Origin: Verrucomicrobiaceae bacterium
GTDB lineage: Bacteria; Verrucomicrobiota; Verrucomicrobiia; Verrucomicrobiales; Verrucomicrobiaceae
Length of the DNA stretch: 64,000 nucleotides
Assembly (NCBI GenBank): GCA_015075365.1
Contig: JABTUN010000003.1
Coordinates: forward strand, 1,099,060 to 1,163,059
Reading direction: 5' to 3'
In this document: piece by piece, positions 33,001 through 40,511 of the stretch
Layout of the letters: the number at the start of each line of letters is the position of its first letter
Position numbering within the stretch: the stretch's first letter is position 1
The notes under the pieces: model-generated
Seen by the model: only the letters and a program-made list of their open reading frames with translations
What the model was told of the DNA's origin: nothing
The model's database searches: none
Program-made: the position numbers and the translations under genes

Positions 33001-33901
33001 GACCAAGTTCAGCGACGCCGACATGGAGCGCGAGCGCAACCTCGACAAGATCGAGAGCACGGAAAACGCCGCCGAGTCCAATGTCGTCAAGCAGGTCCGT
33101 GTCTTCGTCGCCGCGAAGCGCAAGCTCTCCGTCGGTGACAAGATGGCCGGCCGCCATGGAAACAAGGGCGTCGTGGCCACCATTGTGCCGGAGGAGGACA
33201 TGCCCTTCCTCGAAAACGGCGTGCCGGTGGACATCTGCCTCAACCCGCTGGGCGTTCCATCCCGAATGAACGTCGGCCAGGTGTTGGAAACCCATCTTGG
33301 CATCGCCGCCAAGGCCCTGGGGCTCAAGATCGCCACGCCGGTCTTCGACGGCATTCATGAATCGACGATCATGGACTTCATCAAGGACGCCAAGAAGCAG
33401 CCGGGCTACGAGTGGATGGGCCTCAATGGCAAATCCCGCCTTTACGACGGTCGCACTGGCGAGCCCTTTAACCTCGATGTCGTTGTCGGCTACATTTACA
33501 TGCTGAAGCTCGGCCACCTTGTTGCTGACAAGATCCACGCGCGCGCGGTCGGGCCTTACTCGCTCGTCACGCAGCAGCCTCTGGGCGGCAAGGCCCAGTA
33601 TGGCGGCCAGCGCTTCGGCGAAATGGAGGTGTGGGCGCTGGAGGCCTACGGGGCGGCGTTCACGCTGCAGGAGCTCCTCACCGTCAAGTCCGACGACGTG
33701 CAGGGCCGCACACGTATTTACGAGCAGATCGTCAAGGGCGACCACGCCCTCCAGGCAGGCACTCCCGAGTCCTTCAACGTGCTCATCAAGGAAATGCAGT
33801 CCCTGGGCCTCGATGTGAAGGTCCACAAGCGCGCCGGTTCCGAAGAGGAGCAGGTCGAGCTCGAAGGCCTCGAACGTTTCGCCACGGCGGCGGGATTCTG
33901 A
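30032..33901 (+). CDS. rpoB: RNA polymerase beta subunit
   Basis: The 1289-aa catalytic beta subunit. The ATG at 30032 (MSQRTNFGKIHEVAEPPN) gives the family start; the frame is open further upstream through leader sequence. The rifampicin region FFGRSQLSQFMDQINPLAEL continues with THKRRLSALGPGGL; compared with the E. coli pattern it has Ile in place of Asn518 and Ala in place of Ser522. Active-site and beta'-contact stretches such as GDKMAGRHGNKGVV and the C-terminal GGKAQYGGQRFGEMEVWALE are intact. An insertion-like charged helix (about residues 895-935) is present. rpoC follows after 55 bases. Confidence 0.99.
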   Translation: MSQRTNFGKIHEVAEPPNLIEIQLRSYEEFLQKNILPSKRKDVGLQAVFREVFPITSYDEKMSLDFVMYEIGEPKLTALEAIREAETYSAPLYVTYELKDEQGAKQERVYMGEVPLMTVRGTFVINGAERVVVSQLHRSPGICFEQTQHLNGRWLHGFRIIPDRGTWLEVQFDTNDLLYVYLDRRRRRRKFLATTLLRVIGFPNDEDILKLFYNITDLKLKEGLAEEELAGKILFKDILDGELIVARAYEPLTQGVVRQLIQLGHKTVKIVNASPDDLLITSLRKDTARDEDEALKEIYRRLRPGDPPTTPNARALVKRLFFDPKRYDLTRVGRYKINQKLGLKIDTDLRILCAEDVISAMRYLFKLREGTGILDDIDHLGSRRVRAVGELLSNQCRVGLSRTERLVKERMTLFDVNMDTMTPAKLVNPKALSAVVRDFFGRSQLSQFMDQINPLAELTHKRRLSALGPGGLNRDRAGFEVRDVHPSHYGRICPIETPEGPNIGLINSLGSYARINEFGFIETPYRPCKDGQVSEKIDYLTADQEENHYIAQANNPIDEKGRFKGPKITVRYRGEFIEVEPEKATLMDVSPKQLVSVAAALIPFLEHDDANRALMGSNMQRQGVPLLEAEAPFVGTGMEGKAARDSRAVIVADANGTVAAATADVIIITKDGKLPCKEEKFLENPLKAVQTDEEKGVYVYPLRKFGRSNAGTCINQRPLVKSDQKVKKGDVIADGPCTDNGELALGKNMLVAFMPWNGYNFEDAIVISRRIVKEDIYTSIHIEDFEVIARDTKLGPEEITRDIPNVGDEALKNLDAQGVVRIGAEVKPGDILVGKITPKSETELAPEERLLRAIFGEKAADVKDTSLRVPSGCAGIVMDVRVAQRGAGTDSDKEKLSPAEYKKQIKQIEEDYRNKKEELTESLTDTLSELLLNKQIEHDIVNGQTGEIIIAAEKKIAKGLIRRLAESYDSIEMDASPIRNKIFDIIQTFETKFSDADMERERNLDKIESTENAAESNVVKQVRVFVAAKRKLSVGDKMAGRHGNKGVVATIVPEEDMPFLENGVPVDICLNPLGVPSRMNVGQVLETHLGIAAKALGLKIATPVFDGIHESTIMDFIKDAKKQPGYEWMGLNGKSRLYDGRTGEPFNLDVVVGYIYMLKLGHLVADKIHARAVGPYSLVTQQPLGGKAQYGGQRFGEMEVWALEAYGAAFTLQELLTVKSDDVQGRTRIYEQIVKGDHALQAGTPESFNVLIKEMQSLGLDVKVHKRAGSEEEQVELEGLERFATAAGF

Positions 33902-33956
33902 TTCCGCCGGTCCAGACAAACCACCCACCAGCAAGTAAACCATTCTGCATCCAATT

Positions 33957-36900
33957 ATGAACGCTGACGCAAGCTTGAAAGAAATCTTTGGCGAAACCAA
34001 GCACGGCGAGGAATTCGACTCCGTGTCCATCTGCATCGCCTCCGCGGAGCGCGTGCGCTCCTGGTCCTCCGGCGAGGTCAAAAACCCGGAAACCATCAAC
34101 TACCGCACCTTCAAGCCGGAAAAGGGCGGCTTGTTCTGCGAACGCATCTTCGGTCCAACTCGCGACTGGGAGTGCGCCTGCGGCAAGTACAAGCGCATCA
34201 AGCACAAGGGGGTCATCTGCGACCGCTGCGGCGTCGAAGTGACACTCTCTCGCGTGCGCCGCGAGCGCATGGGCCACATTGAGTTGGCCGTGCCCGTGAC
34301 CCACATCTGGTTCTACAAGTGCATGCCCTCCCGCATCGGCCTCATGCTCGACATGACCGCCCGCTCGCTGGAACGCGTCATCTATTATGAGGACTACATG
34401 GTCGTCGATCCCGGTGGCACGCCACTCCAGCGCGGCCAGCTCCTCGGCGAGGTCGAACTCCGCGAGGCGGAGGAACAATACGGCGCGGATGCCTTCAAGG
34501 TCGGCATGGGCGCGCAGGCCATCCGTGACATCTTCTCCCAGATCAATCTGTCTGACATGATCAAGGAGCTGGAGGAGGCGATGGGCAAAACCCGCTCCAA
34601 GCAGACCCGCAAGAAACTGGCCAAGCGTCTGAAGCTCTGCCAGGGCTTCGCGGAGAGCCACAGCCGCCCGGAGGCGATGATCCTGGAGGTCCTGCCTGTC
34701 ATTCCGCCGGATCTGCGTCCCCTTGTCCCGCTTGAAGGCGGCCGTTTCGCCACCTCCGACCTGAACGACCTTTACCGCCGCGTCATCAACCGCAACAACC
34801 GTCTCAAAAACCTGCTTCAGCTTCGGACGCCGGATGTCATCATCCGCAACGAGAAGCGCATGCTGCAGGAGGCTGTCGATGCTCTTTTCGACAACGGCCG
34901 CCATGGTCGTCCGGTCACCGGCGCGGGCAATCGCCCGCTCAAATCGCTCTCTGACATGCTCAAGGGCAAGTCTGGCCGCTTCCGTCAGAACCTGCTCGGC
35001 AAGCGCGTGGACTACTCCGGCCGTTCTGTGATCGTCATCGGTCCGGATCTCGGGCTGCACCAGTGCGGTCTGCCGAAGAAGATGGCGCTTGTTCTTTTCG
35101 AGCCCTTCATCATCCGCCGCCTCAAGGAAATGGGCCTCGTACACACCGTGCGCAGCGCCAAGAAGATGATCGAGCGCCGCACACCCGAGGTCTGGGACAT
35201 CCTTGACGAGGTCACCAAGGGACACCCCGTGCTGCTGAACCGCGCGCCGACCCTGCACCGCCTCTCGATCCAGGCATTTGAGCCCAAGCTCATTGAAGGT
35301 GAGGCCATTCGCGTCCATCCCCTCGTCTGCACGGCCTACAACGCGGACTTCGACGGTGACCAGATGGCCGTACACGTCCCGCTGTCCATTGAGGCCCAGA
35401 TGGAGGCACGCCTGCTCATGCTGGCGCCCAACAACCTGTTCTCCCCCGCCTCCGGCAAGCCCATCATGAATCCTTCGCAGGACATTCCGCTGGGCTGCTT
35501 CTTCCTCACCTACGTTCGTGACTTCGCGAATCATGACCCCAAAGGCAAGAAGGTTGAGGTGCAGCAGCGTCTGCCGCTCTTCAATGATCCTGCCGAGGTC
35601 GAGTTCGCCATCGTCGAGGGCGGTCTTGGCTTGAATGAAAAGATCCTTTACCGCAACCCCGACCACGGCCTGCCGAAGCGCCCGTATGGCGATCCCTCCA
35701 AGACGGTGATCGAGACGACCGCTGGTCGTGTGCGCTTCAACGAAATCTGGCCTGAAGGGCTCGGTTTCATCAACACGAATGTAGGCAAGAAGCAGCTTTC
35801 CGACATCATCTGGCGCTGCTTCCAGACTGTCGGGCAGCAGGAGACGGTGCAGGCGCTCGACCGCCTGAAGTCGCTCGGCTTCCGTGAGGCCACCCGATCC
35901 GGCTGCTCCATTGGGATCACGGACATGGTCATCCCGCAGGCCAAGGCGGCCGGCCTCGAGGCTGCTTACAAGCAGATCGATGTCATCGAAAAGCAGTTCC
36001 GCAACGGCGTCATCACCCAGGGCGAGCGCTACCAGAAGATCATCGACGTCTGGACCCAGGTCGGTGAGCAGGTGGCCGACGAGCTTTTCCGCACGCTGGA
36101 GCACAACGACGGCAAGAAGCACCACAACCCGCTCTACGTCATGGTCACCTCCGGTGCGCGCGGTAACCGCACCCAGATCAAGCAGCTTGCCGGTATGCGC
36201 GGTCTCATGGCCAAGCCCAGCGGGGAGATCATTGAGCGCCCCATCATCTCGAACTTCCGCGAGGGGCTGAGCGTGCTCGAATACTTCATCTCCACCCACG
36301 GCGCCCGCAAGGGCCTCGCAGACACCGCGCTGAAGACCGCCGACTCTGGCTACATGACGCGCAAGCTTGTCGATGTGTCCCAGGATGTCATCATCACCGA
36401 GGAGGACTGCGGTACGGTCAACGGCATCACTCTTTCCTCCATCTATCAGGGGGATGAGGAGATCGTGGACCTCAAGACCCGCGTCTATGGCCGCACGAGC
36501 TGCGAGACCATCCACGACCCCGTGGACAAGAGCACCATCATCAAGTCCGGCCAGCTTGTCACCGAGAAGGAGGCGAACCACCTGATGAAGATCGGTGTTG
36601 AGAAGCTCAAGATCCGCTCCGTGCTCACCTGCGAAAGCAAGCGCGGCTGCTGCGCCAAGTGCTACGGCCTCCACCTCGGCACCCAGCGCATGGGCAGGAT
36701 CGGCGAGGCCGTCGGCATCGTCGCCGCACAGTCCATCGGCGAGCCCGGCACCCAGCTCACCATGCGTACGTTCCACGTTGGTGGCGCGGCCATGAGCAGC
36801 TTCAAGCAGCCCTTCATCAACACGAAGCACGGCGGCACGATCAAGTTCACTGACATGCGCACCGTGCAGACGGTCGAGGGCACCTGGATTGCTCTCACCA

Positions 36901-38099
36901 AGAACGGAGTGCTCTCTATTCACGATGAGGACGGCCGCGAGTTGGAAAGCCACAAGCTGGTCATCGGCGCGGTCATCGCCAAGCCGGAAGGCTCCAGCGT
37001 GAAGAAGGGCGAGCAGATCGTCACCTGGGACCCCTACAACGTGCCGATCATCACCGAGAAGGCCGGTAAAATCGAGTTCCGCGATCTCATCAGTGGCATT
37101 ACCTTCACCAAAGAGAAGGACGACTCCACCGGCAACGAGGAGGTCGTCGTCATCGAGCACAAGGAGGACCTGCATCCGCAGATCGTCATCACCGATCCGA
37201 AGTCTCACGAGGTTCTCGCCAGTTACACCATCCCGGCCGGCGCTCACATTAATGTGAAGAACAACGAGAAGGTCGAGGCCGGCACCACCATCGCCAAGAC
37301 TCCGCGCAAGGCGTCCAAGACGAAGGACATCACCGGCGGTCTGCCGCGTGTGGCCGAGCTCTTCGAAGCGCGCAAGCCCAAGGACTCCTGCGAAATCGCC
37401 CGCATCGACGGCACGGTCGAGATCGGTGGTCTCGTGCGTGGCAAGCGCCGTGTCATCGTCACCGATCCGAAAACCGGACAGCAGGAGGAGCACCTTATTC
37501 CCCGCTCGAAGCACATCCTCGTCTTCAACGGCGACCACATCACGAAAGGCGACCAGATCACCGACGGCCCTGTCGTCCCGCATGATCTCCTGGAGATCCT
37601 CGGCCCGCAGGCGCTTCGCGAGCACCTCGTCAATGAAGTGCAGGAAGTGTACCGCGCCCAAGGCGTGGAGATCAACGACAAGCATGTCGAGATCATCATC
37701 CGCCAGATGCTCCGCAAGGTGAAGATCACCGACCCGGGTGACACCAATTTCCTCTGGGGCGACCAGGTGGACCGTGGCGAGTTCGACAAGGAGAATGCGC
37801 GCATCACCGACGAGGGCGGCAAGCCCGCCGAGGCGGAGCCTGTCCTCCTGGGTATCACCAAGGCCTCCATCGAGACCGAGTCGTTCATCTCCGCCGCCTC
37901 CTTCCAGGACACCACACGTGTCCTCACCGAGGCCGCCACCCTGGCAAAGTCCGACTTCCTTCGCGGCTTCAAGGAAAACGTCATCATGGGCCATCTCATC
38001 CCCGCTGGCACCGGCTTCAAGGCCAACCGTGCCTTCGAGATCGAGGAAACGGAGAAGCCCGTCGTCCCGCACGACGAGGATGCCGCGCTCACAGCTTGA
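33957..38099 (+). CDS. rpoC: RNA polymerase beta' subunit
   Basis: The 1380-aa largest subunit of the core enzyme. Zinc-binding motif 1 is CACGKYKRIKHKGVICDRCG (about residues 62-81); the catalytic triad motif NADFDGDQMAVH (about 461-472) that holds magnesium is intact; zinc motif 2 has the CESKRGCCAKC pattern near residue 892. Bridge and trigger helices follow normally. The C-terminus ends in an acidic tail. No Shine-Dalgarno motif precedes the ATG. A strong terminator follows 25 bases after the stop. Confidence 0.99.
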   Translation: MNADASLKEIFGETKHGEEFDSVSICIASAERVRSWSSGEVKNPETINYRTFKPEKGGLFCERIFGPTRDWECACGKYKRIKHKGVICDRCGVEVTLSRVRRERMGHIELAVPVTHIWFYKCMPSRIGLMLDMTARSLERVIYYEDYMVVDPGGTPLQRGQLLGEVELREAEEQYGADAFKVGMGAQAIRDIFSQINLSDMIKELEEAMGKTRSKQTRKKLAKRLKLCQGFAESHSRPEAMILEVLPVIPPDLRPLVPLEGGRFATSDLNDLYRRVINRNNRLKNLLQLRTPDVIIRNEKRMLQEAVDALFDNGRHGRPVTGAGNRPLKSLSDMLKGKSGRFRQNLLGKRVDYSGRSVIVIGPDLGLHQCGLPKKMALVLFEPFIIRRLKEMGLVHTVRSAKKMIERRTPEVWDILDEVTKGHPVLLNRAPTLHRLSIQAFEPKLIEGEAIRVHPLVCTAYNADFDGDQMAVHVPLSIEAQMEARLLMLAPNNLFSPASGKPIMNPSQDIPLGCFFLTYVRDFANHDPKGKKVEVQQRLPLFNDPAEVEFAIVEGGLGLNEKILYRNPDHGLPKRPYGDPSKTVIETTAGRVRFNEIWPEGLGFINTNVGKKQLSDIIWRCFQTVGQQETVQALDRLKSLGFREATRSGCSIGITDMVIPQAKAAGLEAAYKQIDVIEKQFRNGVITQGERYQKIIDVWTQVGEQVADELFRTLEHNDGKKHHNPLYVMVTSGARGNRTQIKQLAGMRGLMAKPSGEIIERPIISNFREGLSVLEYFISTHGARKGLADTALKTADSGYMTRKLVDVSQDVIITEEDCGTVNGITLSSIYQGDEEIVDLKTRVYGRTSCETIHDPVDKSTIIKSGQLVTEKEANHLMKIGVEKLKIRSVLTCESKRGCCAKCYGLHLGTQRMGRIGEAVGIVAAQSIGEPGTQLTMRTFHVGGAAMSSFKQPFINTKHGGTIKFTDMRTVQTVEGTWIALTKNGVLSIHDEDGRELESHKLVIGAVIAKPEGSSVKKGEQIVTWDPYNVPIITEKAGKIEFRDLISGITFTKEKDDSTGNEEVVVIEHKEDLHPQIVITDPKSHEVLASYTIPAGAHINVKNNEKVEAGTTIAKTPRKASKTKDITGGLPRVAELFEARKPKDSCEIARIDGTVEIGGLVRGKRRVIVTDPKTGQQEEHLIPRSKHILVFNGDHITKGDQITDGPVVPHDLLEILGPQALREHLVNEVQEVYRAQGVEINDKHVEIIIRQMLRKVKITDPGDTNFLWGDQVDRGEFDKENARITDEGGKPAEAEPVLLGITKASIETESFISAASFQDTTRVLTEAATLAKSDFLRGFKENVIMGHLIPAGTGFKANRAFEIEETEKPVVPHDEDAALTA

Positions 38100-38124
38100 T
38101 TCACCGCCCAGAACGAGAATCCAC

Positions 38125-38163
38125 CCGCCTCCGCGCCCTATCAGGGCCGGAGGCGGTTTTTTT
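38125..38163 (+). terminator. Rho-independent terminator after rpoC
   Basis: Stem CCGCCTCCG/CGGAGGCGG (38125-38133 with 38148-38156), continued inside by GCCC/GGGC, followed by seven consecutive T residues. It ends the tuf-to-rpoC supercluster. Confidence 0.92.
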
Positions 38164-38248
38164 GTGGAGCCCGACCGCTTCAAAGCACGGACGTGATCAT
38201 GATTGCGATTGGCCCTGGGTTTCCTCATGCTAGCCTGCCACCTGTCTC

Positions 38249-38701
38249 ATGCCCCAGCTCACCCATATCGATCCCGTCGGCCATGCCTCCATGGTCGATG
38301 TCTCCTCCAAGCCCGCCGTGCGCCGTGAGGCGGTCGCTGTGGGGCGCATCGTCATGCAGGCGGACACCATGCGGCTCATCCGGCAAAACGGCCTCAAAAA
38401 AGGGGATGTGCTCTGCGTGGCGAGAATCGCGGGCATTCAGGCGGCCAAGCTGACGCAGACTCTGATCCCCCTTTGCCACCAGATCCCGCTGGCAAAGGTG
38501 CAGGTCGATTTCGAGTTGCTGCCCCGCGCGGTGGCGGTCACCGCCACGGTCATCACCACCGCGCCCACTGGCGTCGAGATGGAGGCGCTCACCGCGGTCA
38601 GCGTGGCGGCCCTGACCATCTACGACATGTGCAAGGCAGTGGACAAAAAGATGCGCGTCGAGGGCGTCCGCGTCCTGCGCAAAACAAAGGCTGCCGCCTG
38701 A
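38249..38701 (+). CDS. moaC: Cyclic pyranopterin monophosphate synthase MoaC
   Basis: Molybdenum-cofactor enzyme that, after the radical-SAM enzyme MoaA, closes the cyclic phosphate of cPMP from the 3',8-cH2GTP intermediate. The 150-aa protein has the family motifs VDVSSKP near the start, IPLCHQIPL (residues 73-81), GVEMEALT (108-115) and TIYDMCKAVDK (123-133). No other mo genes are adjacent, but a molybdate-binding-like protein lies at 50698-52224. It is the first gene of a plus-strand run that continues with a dienelactone hydrolase. Confidence 0.96.
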   Translation: MPQLTHIDPVGHASMVDVSSKPAVRREAVAVGRIVMQADTMRLIRQNGLKKGDVLCVARIAGIQAAKLTQTLIPLCHQIPLAKVQVDFELLPRAVAVTATVITTAPTGVEMEALTAVSVAALTIYDMCKAVDKKMRVEGVRVLRKTKAAA

Positions 38702-38731
38702 GCGGGGAAGCGGTTGTCAGGATCAAAAGAC

Positions 38732-39553
38732 ATGACTAGAATCACGCCCGCGATGATCCCCAGCCTTCTTTCTCGCCTCCTCCGCTTCACCGGCCTCGGT
38801 GCCATGTGCGCCGTCTCCAGCCTCGCTGCGGTGAAGGAGACCATTGTCGAATACAAGATCGGTGATCTTACTTGCGAGGGCGTTCACGTCGTGGACGACG
38901 CGCTTGCCGGCAAGCTGCCCTCCGTGCTCATCATCCACCAGTGGACGGGTGTCAGTGAGAATGAGAAGATGCGCGCGCGCATGCTTGCGGAGCTGGGCTA
39001 CAATGTCTTCATCGCGGACATTTATGGCAAAGGCATCCGTCCGCAGCCGCCGGAGGCGGGAAAAGAGGCCGGGAAGTACAAATCAGACCGCAAGCTGTAT
39101 CGTGAGCGCTTGCTCGCCGGTCTGGAGCAGCTCCGCAAGACTCCCCAGGCGGATCCTTTGCAGTTGGCTGCCATCGGCTACTGTTTTGGCGGCACCGGTG
39201 TCATTGAACTGGCCCGCAGCGGTGCGATGGTCAAGGGCGTGGTCAGTTTCCACGGCGGTCTCGACTCACCCACGCCTGCGGATGGCAAAAACATCAAAGG
39301 CAAGGTCCTGGCGCTGCATGGCGCGGAGGATCCCTTTGTGCCGGTCAAGGACGTGGCGGCCTGGGAGCAGGAGATGAAGGATGCCGGAGTCGATTACAAG
39401 CTGGTGCAGTATCCTGGCGCGGTTCATGCCTTCACGCAGAAGGGGGCTGGTAACGACAACAGCAAGGGCGCGGCTTACAATGAGGCTGCGGACAAGGCAT
39501 CGTGGGAGGAGATGCGCCAGTTTTTTGACCGCCTGTTCAAGTCCAAAGGCTGA
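38732..39553 (+). CDS. Secreted dienelactone hydrolase-family protein
   Basis: A 273-aa alpha/beta hydrolase with an N-terminal leader (residues about 9-33). The Cys-His-Asp triad of dienelactone hydrolases is complete: Cys151 in GYCFGG, Asp200 in GAEDPFVP and His232 in AVHAFT. Classical members open lactones in chloroaromatic degradation; exported bacterial relatives have unknown substrates. The start at 38732 is chosen; an ATG at 38753 also keeps the leader. It is followed 8 bases later by the TraB-like gene, so these two are probably cotranscribed. Confidence 0.88.
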   Translation: MTRITPAMIPSLLSRLLRFTGLGAMCAVSSLAAVKETIVEYKIGDLTCEGVHVVDDALAGKLPSVLIIHQWTGVSENEKMRARMLAELGYNVFIADIYGKGIRPQPPEAGKEAGKYKSDRKLYRERLLAGLEQLRKTPQADPLQLAAIGYCFGGTGVIELARSGAMVKGVVSFHGGLDSPTPADGKNIKGKVLALHGAEDPFVPVKDVAAWEQEMKDAGVDYKLVQYPGAVHAFTQKGAGNDNSKGAAYNEAADKASWEEMRQFFDRLFKSKG

Positions 39554-39561
39554 ATCAAGCC

Positions 39562-40458
39562 ATGTCCCCCATGAAACACGCCGCCTTGGCTGTCTGCCTG
39601 CTCTTTACCGCATTGGTCCACGGCGTGGACAAAGCGGTGGCTGACAAACCGGTCAAGCAACCGGCGGAGGCCGCGGATTTTGTGCGCTTTGTGGAGGAGG
39701 AGAGCGGCGACGCGCTCGAAACAGCCATTGTGCGTTTCGAGTCGCCGCAAAAGGTGACCGTCGATCTCGTCGGGGCCATCCACATCGCGGATAAAAGCTA
39801 CTACGATGCGCTCAATGAGCGTTTCCGCCGTCATGAGGCGGTGCTGTATGAGCTCGTTGGCCCGCCGATGGAAAAGCGTGGCAAGGGAAAAGCGGTTGAG
39901 GGTGGCGGAAACCTGGAGTGGATCGGCACCATGCAGGCCAGGATGCGCGACACGCTGAAACTGCAAGGCCAGCTCACCAGCATCGACTACGCGGCGAAGA
40001 ACTTCATCCACGCGGACATGTCCTGGGAGCAGTTTGAAAAGACGCGGGAGAAAAAGCAGGAGAGCTTTCTCAAGCTGTACCTGAAACTGTGGCAGGTGCA
40101 GAGCGCCGCGGGCGCCGATGCCTCCGCCAATGCAGATGCCGCCGCCCTGGCCATGCTCTTCAACATGATGACCAAAAAAGATGTCTCCATGGAACTGAAG
40201 CGCGGTCTCGCCAGCCAGATGGACGCGGTCGAGGCGCTCATGGGCGGCGTTGAGGCCGGAGAGGGGACCGTCATCGTCGGTGAGCGCAACCGTGTGGCTT
40301 TCGAGGTGCTGGACAAGCAGATCGCCGCCGGGAAGAAGAACCTGGCCATCTTTTACGGGGCCGCGCACCTCCCGGACATGGAAAAGCGTCTGCTGGAGCG
40401 CGGCTTCAAGCGCGTCAACGAGGAGTGGCTGCGGGCTTGGTGGATGCCATATCAGTGA
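39562..40458 (+). CDS. TraB/Tiki-like secreted protein
   Basis: A 298-aa exported protein; the alternative ATG at 39571 (MKHAALAVCLLFTALVHG) gives a cleaner signal peptide. Two GxxH motifs, GAIH (71-74) and GAAH (266-269), and an early Glu in VLYELVG (about 94-100) are the hallmarks of the TraB/PrgY/Tiki superfamily of putative metalloproteases. The first motif reads VDLVGAIHIADKSYYDAL, close to the usual layout. An Ala/Asp-rich linker lies around residues 178-195. Family assignment is moderate; activity has not been shown for bacterial members of this type to my knowledge. Confidence 0.65.
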   Translation: MSPMKHAALAVCLLFTALVHGVDKAVADKPVKQPAEAADFVRFVEEESGDALETAIVRFESPQKVTVDLVGAIHIADKSYYDALNERFRRHEAVLYELVGPPMEKRGKGKAVEGGGNLEWIGTMQARMRDTLKLQGQLTSIDYAAKNFIHADMSWEQFEKTREKKQESFLKLYLKLWQVQSAAGADASANADAAALAMLFNMMTKKDVSMELKRGLASQMDAVEALMGGVEAGEGTVIVGERNRVAFEVLDKQIAAGKKNLAIFYGAAHLPDMEKRLLERGFKRVNEEWLRAWWMPYQ

Positions 40459-40511
40459 GCCCTCGTGTGGCTGAACAAGCACCCTGGTTGCCGACGTATT
40501 CCTATCACCCC

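Noticed and set aside
30023..38228. Antisense open frames of about 1360 and 1480 codons covering rpoB and rpoC
   Set aside because: They mirror the codon bias of rpoB and rpoC, which avoid the codons that would give antisense stops. Products are His/Asp/Leu-rich with no domain, while the sense proteins are complete.
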